From the NCBI RefSeq assembly GCF_024349685.1, contig NZ_AP025944.1:2300001-2364000 (forward strand): DNA of 64,000 nucleotides, written 5' to 3'. Source of the stretch: Pseudomonas sp. LRP2-20 (GTDB taxonomy: Bacteria; Pseudomonadota; Gammaproteobacteria; Pseudomonadales; Pseudomonadaceae). The translations under genes and the position numbers were made by a program. Shown here in pieces: positions 25,410 to 33,900 of the stretch. Numbering within the stretch: position 1 is the first letter of the stretch; the number at the start of each line of letters is the position of its first letter. The notes below the pieces were generated by a model, which ran no database searches, was not told the DNA's origin, and was given only the letters and a program-made list of their open reading frames with translations.

Positions 25410-28400
25410 ATGCCAGTGCCTTATCTGAGTAAGCGGGTTATCAGTAACTATTTTCGAACCGATTGTCCGCGCCAGCTGGCGTTGATGCTCTACCCCCACA
25501 ACAAGCAGTACGAGCCTGCGCGCAGCGCACTTGAAATGCCGCCCAAAGCAGTGGGGCGTACAGGTATGAATGCACTGACTGAAGAAGGAGGGCGCTGGGA
25601 GCAGGCCAAACTTCATGATCTGGAGGTTACCTTCGGAGCCGAAGCGGTGCTTGGAATGAAAACCAAGCTCGACTACCAAGACCAAAAGCTGTCGGCGGTC
25701 ATCCCTCGCGCATTGCCCGGCATGTTCCTCGTCAGGCCTGAGTACCAAGTTGGTGAGACGTTCATGCGAGCGTTGACCATTGACGAGATGAGCACCGCTT
25801 ACAAGCTCGCATTCGCCAACCTCATTCCCGATCTGATCCAGGTGATTGCACCGGAGGACATTGAGCGGATCGTTCACGCTGACGGCACTGTGCACCCTGC
25901 CGATGGACGAGTAGGGCTTCGGGTCATCGACATCAAAATGACGGCTGAGCCCAGCGCATCGTATTTTGCCGAGATTACCTACTACTCACTTGCGCTCGCC
26001 GGTTGGCTGCAAGATCAGGGTTTTGCCGAGCGATTCGCTGTGGTTGCTGAAGCAGCGATCTGGCCCGGCTCGCACGATGCAGCTGAGATCGTCAAGCTAC
26101 AAGCGGCTAGGCGCGAGGAGGGGCGGCAAGCCTCGGATGCGGAGTTGCGAGCAGCTCTGAAGCTGGACATTGAAACGCTTGAAATCGAAGTATTCGCACC
26201 ACGGCTGCGTTATTTTTTCAACGTTGAACTGCGTGCCGCCCTTGAGAAACCTTGGCGCGACCAGGACTATCACGTCAGTACCGCTTGCAGTGGTTGTGAA
26301 TATTTGGGCTATAGCTGGAGCCCAGATGTTGTGCCTCATGCTGAGCATTGCATGCCGCGCGCCGCAAAGGATGGCCACCTTAGTTCGATTGCTTTCTTGC
26401 CTCGGGGGGCACGACGGGCTTTGGGGGATCGCGCGGTGATCCAGGCAGAAACCCTGGCGGGTCTATCTGCAGATGATGAGGCGTTTGATTGCCACCCACG
26501 GTTACGAGCAGCGCGCACGGTCGTGGCGGGCAGAGCACAGGCTCTCTCTACCAAGGTCAGCAGTATCCCTTCAGGCTCGGGTACCTCTGCAGTGCTGCCC
26601 AATTGGTCGGACCTCAGCCTCTTCCTCTCCGCAGACTTTGATGTCGGAAGTGGTTTGACGCTAGCGTTCGGCATAGCCGGTTTCTCGAGGATTAATGGCG
26701 AGACCGAACGCGTCGATGCGCAGGTGTTTGTGAATGACACTCGCAGTATTGAGAGCGAACGCCGAGAGCTGCTGAATTTCCTGACTTACCTAAGTAAAGC
26801 GTTGAGCGCAACGCTGAAGGCAGAGCCCAAGGCCACTGTACAAATCTACCTCTGGGACTCAGTGACATATGAGCACTTGATCCGGGTAATTGGCCGCCAC
26901 CTTCAATACATCATGGCCGATAGCAATCTTAAAAAGCTGGCCTGGCTGTTCCCTGCCGACGAGTTGATCGAAAACGCAAGCTACCGCTCCGCAGATGCGC
27001 CCATCACCATCGTGCGAAACGCGGTGCAAGCGTTGGTCGCGGCCCCGATTCCCCATTACTACTCATTATTGGCTCTAGCGCGCGAGTTCCGGCCGCCGGT
27101 TAAGCCTGACCGTACGCCCTTTGATTTCCGAGTGCCGACTATTTTTGAGGATCCGTTGTCCGACCAGGTGCCTTCAGAGCGGGCTCATGAAATCTGGACC
27201 CGGATGGGGGCACCGCGTCCGTGGAGCCAGCAGGTCTCCCAGCTCAGATCGACAGTGACCACGAAGTTGCGCGCGACGGCCTCGATTGTCTATCGCTTAC
27301 GCTTGGAGCTGAAAGGGGAGCTGCGTAGCACATCGCCGAAGATCGCCAACATCAAGGCTCCGTCTATGTTAGACAAGGTCAGCGCTGATGGGCAGGTCTG
27401 GTTTGCCTACGCCAAGCTGAATGCCAAAGTGGCGGCACTTGAACAAGCTATCACCATGGCCACTCCGGTACATGAGCGAGAGGCGCGCTATCTGGCTGCC
27501 CGACTTGAGCGCGAGCTGATGGGGGCTGAGGCCAATCTAGCAGCTGTGTCGCTGGGGATCGCTCGAGAACCTGGTGTAAGATTTTACCAGCTTGGTCAAC
27601 ATTCTCTGGAAGCGAAGTTCGAACCGGGGGACTTCCTTTGTGCGCTGTCACCGGCATCCATGGCTGATTTTCATATGCAGCAGGTGAGGGATGTAATCGG
27701 CAGTCAAGCGTTGCCGTCTGAGATCAAGCTAAGTCCCTACGTTTACGCAACATCGTTAACCAAGGTCACGGTTTTGGCGATTGATCGGGAGAAGCGTTGC
27801 ATTGCAGTGTACCTGGATCCGGCCATTGACGACTTCCTGCGTTTGATCGAGGGTGACCTGGACCTGAGTCGAGACGTTGTATTGGACAAGTTGGTGACCG
27901 ACTTCATGACCAAGCGTTTGGAAAAGGCCTTGAAGGCAATTGGCAATCCCCCGCTCGCCGTAAAGGCGGGTGTTTCGACGTCGCAGGTATTGGGCAAGCC
28001 CGCCGTCAAGAAAGTCAGCGCTTCGGTTCCGGTCGAAGAAGTGCTGTGGAATACCGCAGCACTTGCACATACTCCGACGCAGCGAAGCGTAAGCAGAATT
28101 CGACCTCGCCTGGAAGGCTACGGTATCAGTTTGAATGACAGCCAGTGGGATGCATTGCGTCAGGCAGTGGAGCAGCGCCTAGCGTTAATCTGGGGGCCTC
28201 CGGGTACAGGAAAATCCGAGACGCTGCGGGCCATTCTGCTCGGCCTGCTGGTGGACTCACATCAAAATGAGAGTCCGATACGCATTCTAGTCACTAGCAA
28301 CACCTACGACGCGACTGACAACGTTGTGGTGAAGGGTTTCCAAAATATCTTGGCGTTGGGAGCAAAAGAGACTGGGCCAGTGCAGTTGGTGCGCTTGCGT

Positions 28401-29624
28401 TCTGGTTCCAAGGCATCATCAAAGGATCTGGCAGCGGAGATTAACCTGCTGAATGATCCAATGGATCCCAAGGTTCGCGAGCTTCACGCGACGCTGCGGG
28501 CGAAGCTCTGCAGCGTCATCGTGTCGGCACCGCCGCAGCAAGTTACTAAGTTTGCTGTTCTAAACGGTAATGCGGCAGAACCTTTGTTCGATGTTGTGCT
28601 GATTGACGAAGCGTCGCAAATGGACATGGCGAATGCCGTCCTGGCCCTGGCTCCCATTGCAGCCAATGGCGCCACAATTGTGGTGGGTGACCCTAAGCAA
28701 CTGCCCCCTATCCAGCAAGTCGAGCCGCCCGTTGGTCTTGAGAAACTGGTAGGTTCGGTTTATGACTTTGTAGCGGATCATCGCGGTGTTAAGCCGGTTA
28801 GTTTGCTGGAAAACTACCGTTCCAATGCTGATATTGTGGGGTTCAGCCGCTTTGCGGGGTACCCGGTAGAATTGACTGCATTCTTCCCTGATTTGCGGAT
28901 CGCCACAGACGTGCCGCTGCCGAAGGTCCGCCCTCTGGATTGGCCGCAGAGTTTAGAGTTTGCCGAGGAATTGTCGATCCTGTTGGATCCGGCGCAACCT
29001 ATTTCCGCGTTTATTTATCCTGAGGGTAGAAGCAGTCAATGGAATGACTTCGAGGCACAAACGGTCGCGTCATTGCTTGTGTTGCTGCGGCGCCACCTCA
29101 TGAAAAATTTAACCAACCTACCAGGTGCTGTAGGAAACGATCTGCATGACGCTGAAAGCTTTTGGAAGAGCGGAGTCGGCGTGGTCACTCCGCACCGGGC
29201 GCACAAGGCACTGGTGGTCTCTCGTTTGCAGGCACTGTTCGGACCAATGGGTGACGATGCTCAGTTGATTCGTGATGCCGTCAACACCGTCGAACGTTTC
29301 CAAGGTCAGCAGCGGGATGTCATCATTGCCAGCTATGCATTGGGAGACCCCGATGCCATTGCCGATGAAGACGAATTTCTGCTGTCGCTCAATCGCTTTA
29401 ACGTCATGTCGTCCCGGCCCCGAGCGAAACTGATTGTGCTGGCTAGTCAGGAGGTCATCAACCATCTGCCGGGTGATATCAAGATCATGCGCGACTCTCG
29501 CTTGCTCAAGTATTTTGCCGAAACATTCCTCGATAGCCGTACGGAGATATCGATCCCGTTTAAAGCAGAAGGGAATATCAGCCGACGCCAAGGCTCGTAC
29601 CGCTGTAAGCAGCTTCAGACGTAA
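25410..29624 (+). CDS. Cas4/Dna2-like nuclease fused to SF1 helicase
   Basis: About 1,404 residues from ATG 25410, which has AAGGGA upstream; a TTG 15 bases earlier is possible. The N-terminal nuclease domain has Asp in LIPDLIQV (near 139) and LRVIDIKMTAE (near 175), a first cysteine in TDCPRQLAL (near 19), and a cysteine cluster CSGCEYLG plus HAEHC (near 291-314), the Cas4/AddB-type 4Fe-4S arrangement. The C-terminal UPF1/Dna2-type SF1 helicase has GPPGTGKSET (near 932), VLIDEASQMD, VVGDPKQLPPI, LLENYRSNADI, VVTPHRAHK and VERFQGQQRDV. A 600-residue middle is unassigned. Paired with the methyltransferase, it looks like the effector of a restriction-type system. Confidence 0.88.
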   Translation: MPVPYLSKRVISNYFRTDCPRQLALMLYPHNKQYEPARSALEMPPKAVGRTGMNALTEEGGRWEQAKLHDLEVTFGAEAVLGMKTKLDYQDQKLSAVIPRALPGMFLVRPEYQVGETFMRALTIDEMSTAYKLAFANLIPDLIQVIAPEDIERIVHADGTVHPADGRVGLRVIDIKMTAEPSASYFAEITYYSLALAGWLQDQGFAERFAVVAEAAIWPGSHDAAEIVKLQAARREEGRQASDAELRAALKLDIETLEIEVFAPRLRYFFNVELRAALEKPWRDQDYHVSTACSGCEYLGYSWSPDVVPHAEHCMPRAAKDGHLSSIAFLPRGARRALGDRAVIQAETLAGLSADDEAFDCHPRLRAARTVVAGRAQALSTKVSSIPSGSGTSAVLPNWSDLSLFLSADFDVGSGLTLAFGIAGFSRINGETERVDAQVFVNDTRSIESERRELLNFLTYLSKALSATLKAEPKATVQIYLWDSVTYEHLIRVIGRHLQYIMADSNLKKLAWLFPADELIENASYRSADAPITIVRNAVQALVAAPIPHYYSLLALAREFRPPVKPDRTPFDFRVPTIFEDPLSDQVPSERAHEIWTRMGAPRPWSQQVSQLRSTVTTKLRATASIVYRLRLELKGELRSTSPKIANIKAPSMLDKVSADGQVWFAYAKLNAKVAALEQAITMATPVHEREARYLAARLERELMGAEANLAAVSLGIAREPGVRFYQLGQHSLEAKFEPGDFLCALSPASMADFHMQQVRDVIGSQALPSEIKLSPYVYATSLTKVTVLAIDREKRCIAVYLDPAIDDFLRLIEGDLDLSRDVVLDKLVTDFMTKRLEKALKAIGNPPLAVKAGVSTSQVLGKPAVKKVSASVPVEEVLWNTAALAHTPTQRSVSRIRPRLEGYGISLNDSQWDALRQAVEQRLALIWGPPGTGKSETLRAILLGLLVDSHQNESPIRILVTSNTYDATDNVVVKGFQNILALGAKETGPVQLVRLRSGSKASSKDLAAEINLLNDPMDPKVRELHATLRAKLCSVIVSAPPQQVTKFAVLNGNAAEPLFDVVLIDEASQMDMANAVLALAPIAANGATIVVGDPKQLPPIQQVEPPVGLEKLVGSVYDFVADHRGVKPVSLLENYRSNADIVGFSRFAGYPVELTAFFPDLRIATDVPLPKVRPLDWPQSLEFAEELSILLDPAQPISAFIYPEGRSSQWNDFEAQTVASLLVLLRRHLMKNLTNLPGAVGNDLHDAESFWKSGVGVVTPHRAHKALVVSRLQALFGPMGDDAQLIRDAVNTVERFQGQQRDVIIASYALGDPDAIADEDEFLLSLNRFNVMSSRPRAKLIVLASQEVINHLPGDIKIMRDSRLLKYFAETFLDSRTEISIPFKAEGNISRRQGSYRCKQLQT

Positions 29625-29922
29625 TTTCATGTGGTGGGCGGAATCATGCTCCGCCTGTCGCTCTGGTAAGTACGGTAACGGGATGTGCGCCATTAACACA
29701 TTAATGGCGTTGGCTGCTGGGTCTGTTTGCCAGTCATGAGACCGTTTAAGAACGGGGCTGCACGTTACGGGTTGTTGGCTCAGTATGTGTGCTGAGCAGC
29801 CTTTAGCTGTAAATCCAATATCTCCCTTGCTACTTTGATGATCTAGACTCCAGGTCCTTGTTCGTCGTCTCGGTAAATTGCTCTATAAGTTCCGGTCTCA
29901 CTTATTTCGCTAGATATTGGAG
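29625..29922. other. Intergenic gap, nothing recognised
   Basis: 298 bp after the helicase gene. No convincing frame, terminator hairpin with T-tract or repeat was seen, apart from a short ACACATTAATGGCG near 29696. Confidence 0.4.
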
Positions 29923-30243
29923 CTAGGCTTCATCCGAGTTTGATGAGAGTTTCACCAAGTAACGGTACTCATGGAGCGAAAGCCTGCCATCTGGGCCGAA
30001 CAATAAGCGTTCTGTAAAACACTCGAGGAACGCCAGCGCCTCTTGCTGCATGTGACGATTGTAATAGGCACGCTGTGAAGGCGAGGGCCTACCTCGATTC
30101 TCTAAGCACGACCTCACCAGCTCTGCCAAAGTAGAGCCGCGTACGTCGTAGCGTTCGTCGATAGCCTTGAGGACGGTACGATAGCAATACCAAAAAACAA
30201 GCCCCTGAGTTTGACTACTCAGGGACACGTTCTGAATGCGCAT
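29923..30243 (-). CDS. Small island-associated hypothetical protein
   Basis: 106 residues from ATG 30243, with GAGG eight bases upstream. The frame stays open further upstream, but this start has the ribosome site. Characteristic blocks are YCYRTVLKAIDERYDVRG, LAELVRSCLENRG and QEALAFLECFTERLLFG. It is the intact member of a pair whose decayed partner is at 13.6 kb in the opposite orientation. No domain is recognised and there is no signal peptide. It may be an accessory gene of a mobile element that surrounds the island. Confidence 0.6.
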   Translation of the reverse strand: MRIQNVSLSSQTQGLVFWYCYRTVLKAIDERYDVRGSTLAELVRSCLENRGRPSPSQRAYYNRHMQQEALAFLECFTERLLFGPDGRLSLHEYRYLVKLSSNSDEA

Positions 30244-30267
30244 CTTTTTACCTCTATAATTTTGCAA

Positions 30268-30536
30268 GGCTCAACTACTTCGCAGTCTATGGTATGTAGA
30301 AAACGATCAAACCGAACGTAGGCGGCATTCGTAACTGATGAAAAATCTTGGACGTATACCGATTGTGATAATTTTATGCGGGCAGTTAATAAAAAAAGCA
30401 GCGGTGGTGAGACCACGCCAAGATTGCGCATTGTCAACATCGGCGCGGTTGCTGGAGCGTCCTTACCAAGGAACCCTGGAAATTTCCAAGCATCAAGCGC
30501 CTGAGCCGATTCCGCCCAGCTCTCGCAGGTGAAATT
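30268..30536. other. Non-coding gap before the IS3 relic
   Basis: No supported gene. Frames on both strands lack ribosome sites and family resemblance. Confidence 0.35.
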
Positions 30537-30640
30537 TCGATAGCCGCGTACACCTCCACTCTCCAGCCAAACATGCTTGATCAAGCCAAGTAGCCGCTGG
30601 TCTTCTTGGGCTCTGCCAGACTGCGGTTCCGCCGGCCTGA
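30537..30640 (-). pseudogene. IS3-family transposase (OrfB) fragment
   Basis: On the minus strand the sequence translates as RAQEDQRLLGLIKHVWLESG, then GVRGYRN, then after a frameshift LRELG. This is the well-conserved start of IS407/IS51-group OrfB (family pattern DxRLLxLIKxxWLESGxVYGYRK...LRxLGE). Both sides run out within about 100 bp, so only a scar of the element remains. Confidence 0.7.
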
Positions 30641-30799
30641 ACGGCCGGCCTTACGATTGTCGAAGCCACCATTCCCTGCACGCTACAAAGCAGTGATGTC
30701 GGATCGGACCAAGGCCAACACGTGGGTAGGCTCGGGGGAACACCTGTAAACGTGTTATGGAACCATGCTCCACACTGACCGCCAAAATGATAGGCAGGA

Positions 30800-31609
30800 T
30801 CAAGGTAGCTGTCCCTCTTGGTGCAGTGGTTCAAGGCCACCTTGTTTGAAAGCTTTATGGACGTTGGATGAAAGCAGGTACTCAAGAACAGCATTCGCTT
30901 CAGTTGTATGTGCGCTGCCTCTCACGACTGCTCCGGAGTATATAACCATTTTCTGAATTTCATCAGGTATCAATCCGACAATGGAAATTCCGGGTAGCGA
31001 CTTCAGCTTGCTCAACTGCTCCAGACCGATTTGAGCCGTGCCTCGTGCGATCACATCGGCCACGCGTTGATGACTGAAGGTTTTGCTTTTGAGCGAGAAA
31101 TCGTTGCAGAGATGCAATGTTTGAAATAGCCAATGCGCAAGGTAGCGTCCACTCGGGCTGTCTGAGGATGCCATCGACTTCGCCTGCAATAGTGTTTCAC
31201 GTAACCTAGGTACTGTCGAAATGTCCGGCAGTGGTGCACCTTCACGCACTGCCATTGCGATGAACGAACGCGCCAGATCGATGCGCGTCGATTTTTCGAT
31301 CTGATTCAGATAGAGCAAGCGGTCCATGATAGAGCGTTCGGTCAGTACCACATCTGCCGGTAGAGGATGCACGGCGTTGACAGCAGGCTTCAGTTGGCTG
31401 GAGCTGATGAACTGGACATCAAGGTGTACACCGCTTGCCTTTTCATACTTCGGCGCAACCATCTTCAACGTTTGTGCAAATCCGCTGGAACTCAAGACCG
31501 TCAGCGTTATGCGACTCCGGTTGAGTTTGACACTGGCATGACAGGCAAGAGTGGCAGATAGCATGCCACCAAGCATTAGCGCAATGAAAATGGGGCGCAA
31601 AACAGCCAT
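30800..31609 (-). CDS. Periplasmic type-2 binding protein, ModA-like
   Basis: 269 residues from ATG 31609; an upstream GTG at 31633 is possible. A signal peptide, MAVLRPIFIALMLGGMLSAT, ends near LACHA. The mature part, ITLTVLSSSGFAQTLKMVAP, PADVVLTERSIMD and SSDSPSGRYLAHWLF, has the layout of ModA-type extracytoplasmic binding proteins, in which substrate residues follow the first strand. No ABC permease or ATPase lies beside it. It is divergent from a two-component system with which it shares a promoter region, so it may sense a ligand for that system rather than transport one. Confidence 0.7.
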   Translation of the reverse strand: MAVLRPIFIALMLGGMLSATLACHASVKLNRSRITLTVLSSSGFAQTLKMVAPKYEKASGVHLDVQFISSSQLKPAVNAVHPLPADVVLTERSIMDRLLYLNQIEKSTRIDLARSFIAMAVREGAPLPDISTVPRLRETLLQAKSMASSDSPSGRYLAHWLFQTLHLCNDFSLKSKTFSHQRVADVIARGTAQIGLEQLSKLKSLPGISIVGLIPDEIQKMVIYSGAVVRGSAHTTEANAVLEYLLSSNVHKAFKQGGLEPLHQEGQLP

Positions 31610-31662
31610 AGATTTTTCCGGAAAAGCAGTCACGCTAAGGCTGTTCTTCGCTTGCCTTCACC

Positions 31663-31681
31663 TTACGTCGCATTAAGAAAT
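31663..31681 (-). promoter_or_regulatory. Candidate response-regulator operator upstream of the two-component genes
   Basis: On the minus strand the site reads ATTTCTTAATGCGACGTAA. It closely matches ATTTCTTAACGCCACTTAA at 33818-33836 before the carboxypeptidase gene. Both are CTTAA-N5-C(K)TAA direct half-sites ten bases apart, the spacing bound by OmpR/PmrA-type regulators. It lies between the divergent binding-protein and response-regulator genes. Confidence 0.55.
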
Positions 31682-31759
31682 CTTCATATCCGGCTCTCAG
31701 GCATCAGTTCGCACGCTCATTGCCCTTAGACTAGAAGCCCTTATGTCAGGAGGTTAAAA

Positions 31760-32437
31760 ATGAGTCGTGCATTGGTAATTGAGGACGACGAGGTCACCGC
31801 GAATGCCATCATTACTGAATTGGAGGCCCATGGATTCAGCACCGAATGGGCCAACAATGGGCGAGATGGCTTGACGCAGGCCATCGCTGAAAAGCACGAC
31901 GTGATCACCCTTGACCGCATGCTGCCGGGTTTTGATGGGCTAACGATCGTCAGTACGCTTCGCCAACTGGCTATTCAGACACCGGTGCTTATGATCAGCG
32001 CCTTGTCTGATGTGGACGAGCGAGTGCGAGGATTGCGCTCAGGTGGGGACGATTACCTCACGAAACCATTTTCAATGGTGGAAATGATCGCTCGCCTAGA
32101 AGTGTTGTTGCGTGATAAAGCGTTCGGTGAAACGAATCACTGCATCAGTTTCGATGGTTTACAGGTGAACTTGATTACTCAAACGGCGACGCTAAAAGGA
32201 GCCGCGATTCCACTGTTGCCAACCGAGTTCAAGCTATTGACTTATCTAATTCGTAATGCGGGAAAGCTGGTTACACGTACCATGCTGTTCCAGGAGGTCT
32301 GGGGCTATCACTTCGACCCTGGGACAAACATCATTGATGTCCATTTGGCACGCCTCAGAAAAAAGATTGCTGAACCAGAGGCTCCTGTGATTCAGACGAT
32401 ACGCGGGTCGGGATATGTTCTTGTCGAAAAAAACTGA
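31760..32437 (+). CDS. OmpR-family response regulator
   Basis: 225 residues. The receiver domain has the acidic pocket IEDDE, the phosphate acceptor in ITLDRMLPGFDG (near D53), a Thr/Ser switch in LMISALSD and Lys in YLTKPF. The OmpR-type winged helix covers about residues 130-225 (LLPTEFKLLTYLI, then IIDVHLARLRKKI). It overlaps the downstream kinase gene by 23 bp. Closest in style to CopR/QseB/PmrA-type regulators. It probably binds the paired CTTAA sites at 31663 and 33818. Confidence 0.92.
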   Translation: MSRALVIEDDEVTANAIITELEAHGFSTEWANNGRDGLTQAIAEKHDVITLDRMLPGFDGLTIVSTLRQLAIQTPVLMISALSDVDERVRGLRSGGDDYLTKPFSMVEMIARLEVLLRDKAFGETNHCISFDGLQVNLITQTATLKGAAIPLLPTEFKLLTYLIRNAGKLVTRTMLFQEVWGYHFDPGTNIIDVHLARLRKKIAEPEAPVIQTIRGSGYVLVEKN

Positions 32438-33815
32438 TCGCTGGCGTTCAAGCGGAAGCCGACTGATCGGCTTGTACGCTTTATTTTTTGTCGCCTGGGG
32501 GGCAATGTTCACTGGTGTGTTGTATTGGGAAATTTCGCGCTACCTTGGCTCCGTGGCCGAGCGCACCCTGATGCAGCGCGCTCATTATTACCAGAAAGTC
32601 AGTGACGAGGCGCTGATCTCAGAGCTGGCTGAAGGTGAGAGTTATTCAACACCAGGTCTTGATGCCTACGGCTTGTTCGAGGCCGACGGCCGTCATCTGA
32701 CTGGTAATCTTCGAAAATTGCGCGCCAACCTCCCCGATGATGGCCGGGTGCATTACCTGGAACGGGGGTTACATATTCCCCTGCTGCATGAGGAGAACCG
32801 GAGCAGCTACGCGCTGCGAGTTAATCGCCCAGACGGCAGGATCTTGGTGCTATCGCGTGACGGTGGATCGATCATGGCTGTCGGAGGGATCATTGGCCAA
32901 GCCTTTTTCTGGGGGTTATCGTTGACGCTTGTACCAGGCCTGATAGGTTGGAGCCTACTCCGCCGGCGGCCAATCCGCCGGGTTGAACGATTACAACGCA
33001 CAACGGAAAGCATCGTTTCGGGAAACCTGGGGGAGCGCCTGCCACTCTCAACCAGGCGAGACGAATTAGATATGCTCGCCAATGCGGTAAACATGATGCT
33101 GGAGCGCATCGAGCAATTGATGCTCGAAGTCAAAGGCGTGTGCGATGGAATTGCTCATGATCTGCGAACGCCCCTTACGAGGCTACACACTCGGCTTTAT
33201 CAACTTCAGAAGCTGCCCTTGGAGCCTGTTGATGCCGAGAGCCTGAGCATGGCGTTGGAAGAAAGCGACTCGATCATGTCACGCTTCCAGGGGCTTTTGC
33301 GCATTGCTGAGCTTGAAGACACGCGCCGTCGCTCGGCTTTTGTGCACTTCCACCCCGAGGTGCTACTGGCTCAGGCACACGAGTTCTATGAGCCGCTAGC
33401 TCAGGAGAAAAGCCAGCAACTCGTGCTGGAGGTGAACGGGGACTGCCCATCGCTGCTAGGCGACGAATCATTGCTCTTCGAGGCGTTGGTGAATTTGATT
33501 GACAACGCCATCAAGTTCACACCGCCCGGAGGTATCATTCATTTAACCTGCCTGCTTGGCGAGAATAGTGTGAACATTGAGGTTACGGATAACGGCCCAG
33601 GTATCCCAGAGAGTGATCGCAAGCGCGTGACCCGCAGACTTTATCGTGGCGACGGGACAAGACAGCAGCCAGGAAGCGGTTTGGGACTTTCGCTTGTGGC
33701 TGCGGTTGCCGATTTGCACCGTTTTTGTCTGGAAATCGATGCGGGACCGGGGGGGTGTGGAGCACGAATCATCCTGATTTGTCCACTCCAACAGGTGCAG
33801 GAGGGCTCAGCCTAA
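32415..33815 (+). CDS. Membrane sensor histidine kinase
   Basis: 466 residues. Two transmembrane segments (about 19-40, LYALFFVAWGAMFTGVL, and about 160-180, GQAFFWGLSLTLVPGLIGWS) flank a periplasmic sensor domain of about 115 residues. HAMP follows. The dimerisation helix has the H-box IAHDLRTPLTRL, and the ATPase part has NLIDNAIKFTPP, DNGPGIP and GSGLGLSLV. All kinase motifs are present. It is the partner of the overlapping response regulator; the stimulus is unknown. Confidence 0.92.
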   Translation: MFLSKKTDRWRSSGSRLIGLYALFFVAWGAMFTGVLYWEISRYLGSVAERTLMQRAHYYQKVSDEALISELAEGESYSTPGLDAYGLFEADGRHLTGNLRKLRANLPDDGRVHYLERGLHIPLLHEENRSSYALRVNRPDGRILVLSRDGGSIMAVGGIIGQAFFWGLSLTLVPGLIGWSLLRRRPIRRVERLQRTTESIVSGNLGERLPLSTRRDELDMLANAVNMMLERIEQLMLEVKGVCDGIAHDLRTPLTRLHTRLYQLQKLPLEPVDAESLSMALEESDSIMSRFQGLLRIAELEDTRRRSAFVHFHPEVLLAQAHEFYEPLAQEKSQQLVLEVNGDCPSLLGDESLLFEALVNLIDNAIKFTPPGGIIHLTCLLGENSVNIEVTDNGPGIPESDRKRVTRRLYRGDGTRQQPGSGLGLSLVAAVADLHRFCLEIDAGPGGCGARIILICPLQQVQEGSA

Positions 33816-33817
33816 AC

Positions 33818-33836
33818 ATTTCTTAACGCCACTTAA
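33818..33836 (+). promoter_or_regulatory. Candidate response-regulator operator before the carboxypeptidase gene
   Basis: ATTTCTTAACGCCACTTAA lies between the kinase stop and the carboxypeptidase start and repeats the motif at 31663. It suggests that the carboxypeptidase belongs to the regulon of the adjacent two-component system. Confidence 0.55.
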
Positions 33837-33900
33837 TTTGAGGGCCTTGATCCCCTGACCTAAGTTTGGGCCCTCCACGCTGAACCAAGGCCTTAAGTTT

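Noticed and set aside
25056..25895. A 279-codon open frame on the minus strand across the methyltransferase-helicase junction
   Set aside because: Antisense to two well-supported genes; no domain.
30338..30532. Short frames on both strands around the IS3 relic
   Set aside because: They arise inside decayed insertion-sequence DNA; only the OrfB block is recognisable.
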